In this document: piece after piece, positions 31,345 through 41,288 of the stretch | How positions within the stretch are numbered: position 1 is the first letter of the stretch | Layout: every line of letters begins with the position of its first letter | Assembly (NCBI GenBank): GCA_028456385.1 | Contig: JALNQF010000014.1 | Coordinates: 399,307-463,306 of the forward strand | Direction of reading: 5' to 3' | Length of the DNA: 64,000 nt | Origin: Ophiosphaerella korrae | Lineage: Eukaryota; Ascomycota; Dothideomycetes; Pleosporales; Phaeosphaeriaceae | Translations under genes and position numbers: made by a program | Notes under the pieces: model-generated | What the model saw: only the letters and a program-made list of their open reading frames with translations | Database searches by the model: none | Told to the model about the DNA's origin: nothing

Positions 31345-32081
31345 AGTCTTGGATGAATGCGGTAACACTCAAGGTCGTGTGTGCTTTCTTTGAAAGCTAC
31401 ATAAGCACATTGTGCTCCACGCCTGTAACTGTCAGCATGGCGTAGGCTATAGGTATCCATAGAGGTAGAAAAAGAAGTAGATTCGTCAAAAGTGCAAAGT
31501 GAAGAATGGCGGCTTGCTTTCGTCTCATGCGTCTCAAAATAGCCATTTTCAGCTGCAATCCAGAACCCTGCATTGCTGCCCCACGTCCCCGCAACAAAGC
31601 CAATCAGCGATCGGCGGGTAACAGGGATCCTTCACCGGCGCCAGTGACCCCTCCAGCAAGAGTTATCCTCCAAACCCAGATCACTATCTATCAAGACAGC
31701 TGTTGTATACTTTAGCCTCGCTCTCCTCTGCATATATATTACACAAACTGTATCACACTTTCCACCATCCGACGTGCCTTCGTTCAGCCCCAACTTTGAC
31801 CAGTGAGGGGCCATCGTTCGATCAGAAAGCTGAGTGAGCTTCATCTGCCACCTCACATGTATCTGCGCCTGATAAGGAATCAGCTCACACTTCAAACCGA
31901 TCGCCGCAGCTTTCTCACCTGTACCACCAACATTTGATTGACGGTCTCGAGTTTCGAATTTCGAATCCTCAGTACCCTACGATATCGCTGTGCGTGCCCA
32001 AGGCTATAAAAGAGGTTCGTTATTGTCGCACACGAGGCTGGCGCATTGCTGCGCTTTTGCTAGGCCAATCCTTAACTCACA
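31345..32081. other. Intergenic region, mutase to protein kinase
   Basis: About 740 bases hold the mutase 3' flank and the kinase promoter/5' leader. The only coding candidate is a 58-codon minus-strand frame at 31397-31573, listed separately. Confidence 0.45.
31397..31573 (-). CDS. Possible small membrane protein, 58 residues
   Basis: A short frame starting at the ATG at 31573 encodes a basic N-terminus (KMAILRRMRRKQAA) followed by one long hydrophobic segment (HFALLTNLLLFLPLWIPIAY). That layout fits a single-pass membrane peptide with a positive-inside N-terminus. No family is recognised and no splice sites extend it. It may be a chance ORF in the mutase 3' region. Confidence 0.2.
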   Translation of the reverse strand: MQGSGLQLKMAILRRMRRKQAAILHFALLTNLLLFLPLWIPIAYAMLTVTGVEHNVLM

Positions 32082-33414
32082 ATGGCCTCAAACGGGGGAT
32101 CTGGGGCGCACACACCACAACATCAAGCCCAAGTACAGCCATGCCGATACAAGACAGGGAAGACGCTGGGGGCAGGCAGTTACTCGGTCGTCAAGGAGTG
32201 CGTGCATATTGATACAGGTCGGTATTATGCTGCCAAGGTCATCAACAAGCGACTTATGGCTGGTCGGGAGCACATGGTTCGTGAGCCTTGCATTGCCATT
32301 TCCAGGCTAGACTAACATATCCAAGGTCAGAAATGAAATTGCCGTCTTGAAGAGGGTCTCCATGGGCCATAGAAATATTCTCACCCTGGTCGACTACTTC
32401 GAGACTATGAACAATCGTATGCTACACCAAGGCTGGCCGCCAAGCGCATAGCTAATGCTGCATGCAGTCTACCTTGTAACCGATCTCGCGCTTGGAGGCG
32501 AGCTATTTGATCGAATTTGCCGTAAGGGTAACTACTATGAGTCTGATGCTGCCGATCTGATGCGTGCGACGCTATCTGCTGTCGCATATTTACACGACCA
32601 TGGCATTGTACATCGCGACTTGAAGCCCGAGAACCTCTTGTTCCGAACACCTGAAGACAACGCTGATCTTCTTATCGCCGATTTTGGCTTATCTCGCATC
32701 ATGGACGAGGAGCAATTCCATGTACTCACAACAACATGTGGAACGCCAGGATATATGGCGCCTGAGATCTTTAGGAAAACAGGCCATGGCAAGCCCGTGT
32801 AAGCTCTTCCACATAGCCCCAGCGGGAACGCTTCTGATACCCATAACAGTGATATTTGGGCCATTGGTGTAATTACCTACTTTTTGCTTTGCGGCTACAC
32901 ACCATTCGACCGAGACTCGAATATCGAAGAAATGCACGCTATTCTTGGAGCGGATTATTCTTTTACACCTCTTGAGTACTGGCGTGGCGTTTCGCTCACA
33001 GCTCGTGAGTTTATCCGTAGGTGTCTGACAATTGATCCCGCATCGCGCATGACCGCCCACGAAGCGCTTTCTCACCCATGGGTTGCCGACCTTGCAAGAC
33101 CAGGTGAGGGCGAGGAGGATCTGTTGCCGACTATCAAGAAGAATTTCAACGCCAGACGGACATTACATGCAGCAATTGATACCATTCGTGCAATCAATCA
33201 ACTACGAGCGGGCGGTGCTGCTGGTATGATGGATGGCGTGAGGTCAAACGAACCACGACGGGGCGCTCCACCTGCAAATATCCCACAACCAGCAGACGAA
33301 GATCCCATGGAAATTGATAGCCGAGGAAACGGCCATGGCCAAACTGAAGAGATGATCAAAGAACAAGAGAGACGCATCCGTGAAACACAACAGGGCCTGT
33401 GGAGCAAGAGATGA
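32082..33414 (+). CDS. Calcium/calmodulin-dependent protein kinase-like Ser/Thr kinase (CAMK1 type)
   Basis: Four exons, 32082-32276, 32326-32416, 32468-32798 and 32850-33414, join in phase (393 residues). The kinase core is complete: glycine loop GAGSYSVV, ATP-binding Lys52 (YYAAKVI), catalytic HRDLKPEN (residues 144-151), DFG at 167-169, activation loop TTCGTPGYMAPE and DIWAIGVITYFLLCGYTPF. The C-terminal tail contains FNARRTLHAAIDTIRAIN, similar to the autoinhibitory/calmodulin-binding segment of CAMK1 kinases. This suggests a fungal CaM kinase in calcium stress signalling. DUN1/RCK-like kinases are less likely because no FHA domain is present. Confidence 0.9.
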
Positions 33415-34012
33415 GGTTAAATTTTTCGGTATATACTACGGCAATTTGCGCATGCAGGCTCAGCGCAGTCATGCAGTACTTGTTCATCCATTCCCTTTCT
33501 CTAGCCTTGATGGTAATCACGATCTATCTATGAATATTTGCAATTGATACAGCATTTTCGAAACACTATCGTCTTTTCATTCGGTCGGATGTAATTGGAC
33601 TTATTATTGTGTTCCGTTCCTTACCTTGCCTGAACTACTTTGCACCTTAAAGCTCTTTACTTCAAAGGTAGAAGGAGGTCGATATCATCAGTCCGTTGAG
33701 ACTAGAACGCCTCATCAGCGCGCTTGCAACTATTTGAGATCTGTCTCATAGTGAAGAGGGATCAAAGCTCCCCAGAGTACCTCGGTAGCATATGGCCAAA
33801 TGAAATTTGTTCCTATTATTTTGTCTAACTTGCTCCATAATAAGTACTGTTGTAAGCTTTTTCCTGTTTCTTTTCTATCCAAGACTTCTGATATCATTTT
33901 ATATTCACTTCTTCTTCTTCTTCTTCTTCCTCTAATTTATATTGATACCTGCGCCTTATGTACTCTTGCCTAAATACGACACACCAACCCTGTATCAGCC
34001 CTAACTTCATCC
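33415..34012. other. Intergenic region between convergent kinase and DUF2855 genes
   Basis: About 600 AT-rich bases are the 3' flanks of both neighbours. A CTTCTT repeat lies at about 33906-33936. No gene is supported. Confidence 0.5.
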
Positions 34013-34960
34013 CTACAAAGTCCTTCCCACCCCTTTTCCCAGCTGTCCATCCCATCTCCCCACCGCCCCTACACACGCGCCAAAGTCTAGAAGAACCACA
34101 CGGCGCAAACCTGACGCTTCGATGAGCGAACGCGTCTCAACAGCATCACTATTCTTAACAACCGGATCATGCAACCCGCTCTCTTCAATTGTTTTTATCG
34201 ACGTCGGCGATCCAGCTCCAACAATCATCCCTAGCCCGTATTCGCTCGGCCGATTCCTCCGCAATGTATACGCAAATGCCATGCCAGTCTTACTCGACGC
34301 ACTCAAAACCACGATCGCAGCACCACGCAAATCAGCACATTCCTCTGACCAAGCCCCTACCCCGGAAGGGTGAATCCTCGCCGCCTCAATCCAGGAAAAC
34401 GCACACGCATTCAGCCCATGCGCCGTCATAAACACCGAAAAAAACAACGCATCCCAGCCCCGCGACTCCCAATCTTCCTCACGCAACGCACTACAGACCC
34501 GATATCGATTATACGGCGTCCAAAGATGCTGCCGATGCCCATCCACCGCAATAGTCTGGCCCGCAACAACCTCCCCACCATGGTCCACGCCGTTCACGCG
34601 AATCGTTTCAACGCCTGTCCCCACCGGCACAAACTCAAACACCGTTTGCCCCGGCTTGATAGCCGGCACGCTCAATCCGACGACGTCTGCGTAGCCCCAT
34701 GCGGCGATGCGGCCGTACCGTGCGCTGTCGTTGTATGGCGCCGGCGTGTGTAAGAGCAAGGGGTAGACATCGTACCAGCCCATGATGTGGCCGCGACGCG
34801 TGTAGGTGAGGTTGTTTTTTGTCAGGCTTAAGATTTTGGAGTGGAGGCGGAGGGATGAGGAGGGGAGGGGGGAAGTGTGGTGCTGGGAGAGGGTGAGCAG
34901 GCGGTGGGCGGAGTAGTTTGATTTGTCGAGGATGTGGAGTGTTGTGGGGGGAGGGGCCAT
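34013..34960 (-). CDS. DUF2855-family protein, apparently short at the C-terminus
   Basis: Single exon of 315 residues starting at the ATG at 34960. It shows the DUF2855 layout: an N-terminal domain with YGRIAAWGYADVV, then TPYNRYRVC and an oxidoreductase-like fold with IVVLSASSKTGMAFAYTLR. The MDR-like look suggests a quinone-oxidoreductase relative, but no reaction is known for the family. The frame ends soon after RRVVLLDFGA at a TAG (34013-34015). Family members as I know them continue for roughly 80-100 residues after that strand, so this copy looks truncated, or it uses an intron I could not find. Confidence 0.7.
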   Translation of the reverse strand: MAPPPTTLHILDKSNYSAHRLLTLSQHHTSPLPSSSLRLHSKILSLTKNNLTYTRRGHIMGWYDVYPLLLHTPAPYNDSARYGRIAAWGYADVVGLSVPAIKPGQTVFEFVPVGTGVETIRVNGVDHGGEVVAGQTIAVDGHRQHLWTPYNRYRVCSALREEDWESRGWDALFFSVFMTAHGLNACAFSWIEAARIHPSGVGAWSEECADLRGAAIVVLSASSKTGMAFAYTLRRNRPSEYGLGMIVGAGSPTSIKTIEESGLHDPVVKNSDAVETRSLIEASGLRRVVLLDFGACVGAVGRWDGQLGKGVGRTL

Positions 34961-35726
34961 AGCGGGCAATGTTGGATGGATGGAAGGCTAGAGGGTATGT
35001 GGAAGGTTGTGGTTATGGTGGGATTTGAGTGTTCGACACTCTTACGTGACTTCTGCTATCTTGTCCAGGTGGAACTTTTGCTTTGCCGTGTATGTAATAA
35101 ACATAATTTAAACACATGGAATGGATCGTACTGACAGGGTTCTGTGACTCATGTCGTTAATTACTAGCCGAAATGGTGGCTATATGTAAGACATGTGCTG
35201 TTTGAATAAGAAGATCATATGTGCACCCTTTTCCACTCTCTCAATATGGGCCACTAAGACTAAAGTGTATTCAAGGGGCAATGCATTACAAAGTAGACTG
35301 GACGCCTGTTATATAAGCATTAAGATATCAATTCGGAGATAAAGCATTCATAAATAACGGAAAGACTGGATAATGTGGAGAGTATAATTATTAAGCTGTT
35401 GCCCATAGTATTCAAGACCAAAGTGCATCTCACCTAAACGCTCGTGCAATTGGATCCTTTGATAATTCGCACGAGACAGTGATATATTAGAAATATATCG
35501 CCAAAAATCATGCTATAAATACGGCAGTTCACATCTAGACCATAGACGTAGCTATTCATCTCAAAGCGCGGGCTATAGCAGATCAGCTACACATCCGTCA
35601 ACCTCCTAAGCAAATAATCGATAGACAAAGAAATAGCCTGGAGGATAGTGAATACAAGTCGTGATTATACGCCGAAATGGACATATGGGACCCACAACAA
35701 ATCTCTCTCGTCCTCATTGTCTGAGT
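34961..35726. other. AT-rich intergenic spacer
   Basis: No gene is seen here. It separates the DUF2855 gene from the CHAT relic and is AT-rich, with many short interrupted frames on both strands. Confidence 0.5.
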
Positions 35727-36585
35727 CTACCACGATAGTCTTTCTCTTAATTCTAGAATCGCGTTTTCTTCGGCTAGTATTTTTTGCTGCTTGCTCTTTG
35801 CCGCCAGGTGGCGCTGTTGTACGAGTCGATATTGCAGCGTCATTTCGCCAACGATCCCGAAGTGTCCTGGTAGCTTATGGAGTCCCCAATATACTACAAC
35901 ATCAATCATACCGCTATCCCTTATTTCTGCATACGTGAGCCTAGCTATTTCGACCCATAGTTCATCGTTGACCTCCCATAGAGTGCCTACAACGTGGCGG
36001 AAGCCCGCTAATTAAATGGATGCTTTCGTCGAGAAGTTAATCGTCTTTTATATTACCTGTGCCGCAGGCTGATACGTATGCAAAGAAAGGCGAGAATTGG
36101 CGTAGACTTAGCTCTAGGAGTATGGCTACCGTCAGCCGGTCGCTTTGGCAGTCTTATAGAAGGTGTTCACCAACATCTTGCTTCCCTTGTCGTGGCCTTA
36201 GAGAATCGAGACCTATTGACTTACAGAGATCTTCCACAACTCCAATATCTGTTTCAGAGAATTTGAGGCGAGAATTTTTAGGCGTATTCTCTATCGCAAT
36301 TAGAAGGGCTTGCCTAAAAGTGTTTATTGGAATTTTAGGGTCCGGTTGTTGACGACCCTGAATGATTGTTTTGATTGATGAGCTGTAGGCTGACATGGCT
36401 CGATCAAGAACTGTTTCTGTTGATACTTCGTAGTAATTCCTAGCGGCATGTATCGGATATCTACTTAGGGTACCAGTAGCGATCCACCATATTCGTGGCC
36501 AAGTATCAATATGCGAGCATCCAGTAAGCCCTAGCTCATCGACTATAACCCTAGCATGGACGAACGGTATCCTGAAGAATACCAT
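35727..36585 (-). pseudogene. Decayed CHAT-domain (caspase-like peptidase) gene
   Basis: Read on the minus strand, pieces of a fungal CHAT domain lie in the right order. 36585-36154 gives TWPRIWWIATGTLSRYPIH, ETVLDRAMSAYSSSIK and QALLIAIENTP, ending at TAA. A further piece (about 36150-36045) gives LTVAILLELSLRQFSPFFA and then VSACGTGNIK, which carries the CHAT catalytic Cys. A stop and a frameshift follow. 36025-35727 then gives AGFRHVVGTLWEVNDELW and VVVYWGLHKL, the domain's C-terminus. The strand with the catalytic His (the usual HFAGHG) is missing between the first two pieces, as if deleted. CHAT proteins are caspase relatives, in fungi often joined to TPR repeats. No intact N-terminal region remains. 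Confidence 0.78.
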
Positions 36586-37259
36586 CAGAATACAGAATTC
36601 GACAATTATGGAAACGTTCCACAGTATTGCAAAGCTTCTATGCGCCCAAATTGGCTTGTCAACCCGGACAGTTTTACCGTTCTGGCCGTGTGTGGACCTA
36701 GTGAGGTGCCAGGGAGCTTACTGTCAACGCAACTGGAGATAGGCATGGAGCACTGTCATATTTTTTGCTGGGAACATTTTCAAAGCTTGGTGGAGCCAAA
36801 GGAGACTAAAGACAGATCTACCATCATTTGCGCGCTCGCTTTCTGGAAGCCTGGGCTAAAGGACACGTGAAGCAAACCTCAATGGTATATGGAAACTTGA
36901 AGTCAAACTTTTTTGGGCCAAAGAACAACCAAGTTCTGCTGAACTTGATATCGATAGTAGTCAGGTCGGATAGAAGCATTCAGCTCGAAGCTGGCCAAGT
37001 CCATGGGATAGACATGGCAGACGAATTCGTTTTGAAACACATCATGGAGAATGCAGAACGGTCACTTATCTACAGCCTTCCAGTACTTACTACTAAATTC
37101 ATATGTAGTTCTGTGAGCCCTGATTTTCTATTTGACACGGACGGTGGTCGCCCACATGTAGACAAATATGCTGCAGTAAAGCTGGCCCAAATTTCTTCTC
37201 TTTCATCTCCTCCATGTAACTCTCGTGTAACTCTTATTTCTGCACAAGCATCCGCATGA
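36586..37259 (+). pseudogene. Decayed gene resembling the C-terminal part of a fungal caspase-domain protein
   Basis: Two frames together read like the region after the p20 caspase fold in fungal C14-type proteins. Piece 1 (about 36600-36740, frame 1) has MRPNWLVNPDSFTVLAVCGP. Piece 2 (36744-37259, frame 3) has HGALSYFLLGTFSKLGG, a TAA at 36807-36809, then HHLRARFLEAWAKGHVKQTS, MVYGN and IQLEAGQVHGIDMADEFVL. The last resembles the AGQAHGV segment of such proteins. A frameshift near 36741 and the TAA break it, and the part with the catalytic His and Cys is absent. Family assignment is from remembered pattern only, so it is less sure than the CHAT call. It is divergent from the CHAT relic. Confidence 0.5.
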
Positions 37260-38056
37260 CTAACATGGGAATTTGAGCCTAATTCATTCATATATACCAA
37301 CAAAGTCACATTCTCTAAGGGCTTCTTGATACACTGAACGGATAAACAAATACCGACCAGGGCAATTTGTGCACATTATCATTCCCGGAACAACTCAGAA
37401 CCAGGCATACAAGATAGCAGCAAGTGCTGGTCAGGGGAAATATACGCTGTGCAACTTTGATGGCTCTACATCAAGAGACAGACAAGCGGTGGACGTGGCT
37501 TCATTAAAAACAACTCCTTAGCACTGTAGGACCTTGCCATTTACGGCGGTACCAGTTTAAGAGTTTCGCCTTGGTTTTTGATTATCATTAGAAAACTTGG
37601 TAGTTAGAACAGTCGTAGAATACCAAATCTTGAGCCAGGCAGATCTTTCGGCGTCATAACATCACGTTGCCCATTCTAGAACTTTCTATTTATGACGTCG
37701 TGATAATCATCCTAAATTTCAATTATAATTTGATTTAAAGAAAGAAAAAACGCATAAATGAGCTGGTACTTCAAGAGCGATGAACTCATCAAGAAGTTGC
37801 GTGGAGACCTTGACGACAAAATGACCTCGAGACAGCGTGGCTATACGAATATGACAAGCCGTATTATGTCGTTTGAAAGGTATAAATCATGATCTCACAC
37901 ATTAAAGCAACCATTCTCATCCATTCGGATTCACCTATCATGCATGGCAAACATGCAACTATTTGATCCCCAAATAAGGGCTCTCCTGATCCCCAAGCCC
38001 CACTAAGAACTCAGCCCTTGATCTACTGTAAATATCATAATCAATCACACCTTTCC
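37260..38056. other. Intergenic spacer after the caspase-like relic
   Basis: About 800 AT-rich bases whose only candidate is a 44-codon frame at 37758-37892. The remainder shows no gene, RNA or repeat. Confidence 0.45.
37758..37892 (+). CDS. Possible small or truncated ORF, 44 residues
   Basis: The ATG at 37758 opens a hydrophilic frame beginning MSWYFKSDELIKKLRGDLDD and ending at TGA. A potential donor (GAAAG|GTATAA) near the end could mark a first exon, but I found no convincing partner exon. It may be the start of a gene whose remainder is lost, or chance. Confidence 0.2.
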   Translation: MSWYFKSDELIKKLRGDLDDKMTSRQRGYTNMTSRIMSFERYKS

Positions 38057-39326
38057 TCACCTAAACGCCCCAAGAAGAGACCCAACATCAATGTGCTTCC
38101 CCATCCGAATCTTCCTCTTCTTATTCGCGCCTCCTCCCCCATCTTTCGACCCCGCCTCGCTCCTAGCCTGCACAACCGCCTCCGCCGTCTCCGCTGTCTC
38201 CTTCGGTGCCGAGTTATTGACATCCCGCGTGTACCAAGACGTACATTCATGAATGCTCCGATTCGCCCACCCCCCATACGTCACAGAAACCGAGCGCTCA
38301 TTGACACCTGACGACGCACTAGGATTCTGCCGCGCATTTTCCTCCACTAAGATCTTCAATCGCTGCATTTTTTGCGCACTTGATAGGTATGAGGCGGTCC
38401 AGATGTGGTAGGGATCAGTGCGGATGCTGGAACACCCGGTCTTGTCCAGTCTACAATATTGTCGTTAGGAAGTTGAGCTATCGAAGAGGGGCAACTTACT
38501 CATCAGGACACAAGAATTTCCAGTCCCCATACGCATGCGGAGACCTGCCTCCTATACTCCCCGTCTTAGAATTTTGCAGGCCGACGAGCGAGAGCGAAGG
38601 GAGCGTTGTGACGCCGTCTAGGACGGATTTGCGATTGATACCGAAGTCGCATAGGACGAGGATTTGGAGCTTGCGTAGAGAGACCTTTGTGTTTGCGGCG
38701 CGGACCCAGCTTTTGAAGTGCATGTCTCCGATGGCGGATGTGCCGCCGGGACGCGCTTGTTCTAGAAGTAGGACTGCGAGGGTGGGGATGTCGAGGAGGG
38801 AGACGAGGTGGTCGAGGGTTAGACTGAAGTCACGGATGCAAAGGAGGGTGAGGAAGGAGGTTTTGAGGTTGCTTAGTCGTTTGACGATGGAGGGGAGGTC
38901 GGTGGGGTCGTATGACCAGTTGCCTGCGTGGTAGATGTGGAATTCTTGGGACCCCATTTCGTCGGGGAAGGCGTCGAGGAAGATATTCCAGGTGTTGAAT
39001 GATAATGTGTCACTATAGATTGTTAGATGATGGATAAGGTTATTATAGGGGCCGTCTTACTTGTGGATAACTCGTTTGTATATCTGAGAGGCGTAGTGCC
39101 ATCCAGCCCATTGTAATGTCTCGGGCAAGAAGAGCTCAGAATTCCATTCACATGCGCGTAGTGCCATCTCTTGTAGGCTGGAGCAACCCTTACCCCGACT
39201 TTTCAATGTTGATTTCTTGCTGCGTTTGCCTCGGGCCTGCGACATCCAGGTGGGGACCATAGACTTGACTTGGGCGGATGTGCTCTCGGTGTAGACTACA
39301 CCAGATGCCTTATCGAACATCGCCAT
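38057..39326 (-). CDS. Hypothetical protein, three exons, 390 residues
   Basis: Three exons, 39326-39061, 39012-38500 and 38450-38057, join in phase with GTAAG donors. The protein starts MAMFDKASGVVYTESTSAQ, has a basic stretch (ARGKRSKKSTLKSRGKG), then LQEMALRACEWNSELF and LPETLQWAGWHYASQIYKRV. The middle is leucine-rich (LTLDHLVSLLDIPTLAVLLL and LRKLQILVLCDFGINRKSVL), resembling the leucine-rich part of fungal F-box-type proteins, though no F-box is visible. The C-terminus is basic (NKKRKIRMGKHIDVG), possibly a nuclear signal. The long in-phase joins make the gene itself credible. I do not recognise the family. Confidence 0.75.
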
Positions 39327-39928
39327 ATCCGCTATTCAATTTGCTTAATCTCTCGACCTGATATGAAAGCACCCGGTTTTATAATATCCTGATGCAATTG
39401 CTGCTGCTTTGATGCCGAAGGGTTGTAACTACGCCTCAAGTACTAGGCAGTGCCCATGCTCTTTTCATTTGTGTAGCGCGGCAAAAGTTGCAATTGTGAG
39501 CAACTTCAGGCATACTAGACATCTGACGATGAAAATTCGTGTCGAAAGCATGTTGACAATACCATGGGTGCCTTCGTATGGCGCTCTGGTCGTGCGCACA
39601 GACTAGCTAGCGTGACGAACGCTTGCCCTCGCAGACTCCAATTATCTACCATAGCCCAACCCGACCAACCCTGCAATGCTTGAAATTTTACAAGGCGCAA
39701 AACACTAGCGGGGCTCACCATAAAAGGAAATTTGCAGACGACATGCCAAGCGCTGTCGTGATTATCTAGCTTCGACATTGGCTCCGTTTATCGGAACCCG
39801 GTAAGATTCTTCCACTTGTTGACCTATACAACATAAACGTAAAATTGAGGCTATTTGCTACATATAAGTATCCTTTTTCACGAAGATATAAAACCCTTAA
39901 TTTCAACACCCGGAACAAAATCACAATC
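39327..39928. other. Divergent intergenic region, hypothetical protein / homocysteine methyltransferase
   Basis: About 600 bases hold promoters of both neighbours. Possible TATA-like sequences (ACATATAAGTATCC near 39859 and AGATATAAAAC near 39883) lie 40-70 bases before the methyltransferase ATG. No gene is supported. Confidence 0.45.
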
Positions 39929-40963
39929 ATGCTAAACCAACCCCAACCCCCTAATAAGCTCTCCACAGCCCTCAAAAACAACACGCCCATCATCCTCGAC
40001 GGCGCCCTAGCAACATACCTCGAAACGCTCGGCGCAGACATCAGTAGCGCCCTCTGGTCCGCCTCCATCCTACTCGACCAACCCTCGCTTATCAAACAAA
40101 CACACCTTGACTACTTCCGCGCAGGCGCCAACGTCGCCATCACAGCTTCATACCAGGCCTCCATCCCCGGCCTAACCAAACATCTCCACCTGAACGACAG
40201 TGACGCAAAAGCCATTGTGCGAAAGAGCGTGGAACTCGCCAATGAGGCGCGAAATGCGTATGTCGCCGAGCAAGCAGGTTGGGTGCCCGCTCCGTCTGGC
40301 GAGCAAGGCGGGGCCGCAGAAGCAGAGCACGAAGCCTTGACTCGCAGCAAGTTGTTTGTGGCGGGGAGTGTGGGGCCGTATGGTACGCTTTTGGCGGATG
40401 GGTCAGAGTACCGGGGGGACTATGTGGTGTCAAAAGAGGGGCTTAAGGACTTTCATCGAGGGCGGATTCAGGCGCTTGTGGAGGCCGGTGTGGATGTTTT
40501 GGCGTGCGAGACGATTCCTCAGAAGGGGGAGACGGAGGCGTTGATTGAGTTGTTGGTGACAGAGTTTCCAGAGACGGAGGCGTGGTTTGCGTTTACTTTG
40601 AGGGATGGAGGGCATATTAGTGATGGGACGCCGCTTGCGGACATTGCGGCGCTTTTTGAGGGAGTGGAGCAGGTGTTTGCTTTGGGGTTCAATTGTGTGC
40701 CTGATGATGTTGCGGTGGATGCATTGAGGAATTTTAAGTCGTTGGTGAAGAGGGGGACGCTGGTTGTATATCCAAATTCGGGCGAACAATGGAATGCCAA
40801 AGCAAGAGAATGGGAGGGAAAGAAGACGGAGGGCTCAACGTTGGCGCAGAAGACTGTGGAGTGGGAGGATTCTGGAGCGAGGTTGATAGGAGGATGTTGT
40901 CGAACGACACCAGATGATATAAGAACAATGCGTCGCGCGCTAGAAGCTAGGAGCCAAGCTTGA
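39929..40963 (+). CDS. Homocysteine S-methyltransferase
   Basis: This zinc enzyme makes methionine from homocysteine using S-methylmethionine or S-adenosylmethionine, like yeast Mht1/Sam4. The single exon encodes 344 residues. IILDGALATYLETLG is the family's N-terminal barrel strand. AGSVGPYGTLLADGSEYRGD and CETIPQKGETEAL follow. The zinc-binding cysteines are Cys256 in ALGFNCVP and Cys323-Cys324 in IGGCCRTTPDDI. The ATG at 39929 is preferred because the upstream extension of the frame has no ATG. Codon use shifts from C-ending to G/T-ending codons around residue 140, but the frame is continuous. Confidence 0.93.
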   Translation: MLNQPQPPNKLSTALKNNTPIILDGALATYLETLGADISSALWSASILLDQPSLIKQTHLDYFRAGANVAITASYQASIPGLTKHLHLNDSDAKAIVRKSVELANEARNAYVAEQAGWVPAPSGEQGGAAEAEHEALTRSKLFVAGSVGPYGTLLADGSEYRGDYVVSKEGLKDFHRGRIQALVEAGVDVLACETIPQKGETEALIELLVTEFPETEAWFAFTLRDGGHISDGTPLADIAALFEGVEQVFALGFNCVPDDVAVDALRNFKSLVKRGTLVVYPNSGEQWNAKAREWEGKKTEGSTLAQKTVEWEDSGARLIGGCCRTTPDDIRTMRRALEARSQA

Positions 40964-41288
40964 GCTGAGGATTATATATGTATTTTCAAGAACTCGAAGT
41001 TCGTATATCGAACGAAGCCTTCGAGGCTCTGCACCGCATATTGCAACTAGATATAAGTTGGAGGTGCTGTGCGACCGCCTGCGCCTGAAATTGGCTCTTC
41101 CGATGTGCCAAATGAGTACGATTTGTGCTCAGAGCTGCGTGGGCGGTGTATCCTCGGTGTGGAGATGCAGAGACTGGAGTAGATTTGATTGCCATTATCG
41201 CATCACCCATCCTTGACTGCAAAGGTACTTCCGGCAATAATATGTCGAGGGGCGGCATGTTGGCGTGTTAAGGCAGGTTCATGTTCCT
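40964..41288. other. Short convergent intergenic region
   Basis: About 325 bases between convergent genes are their 3' flanks. No feature is seen. Confidence 0.5.
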
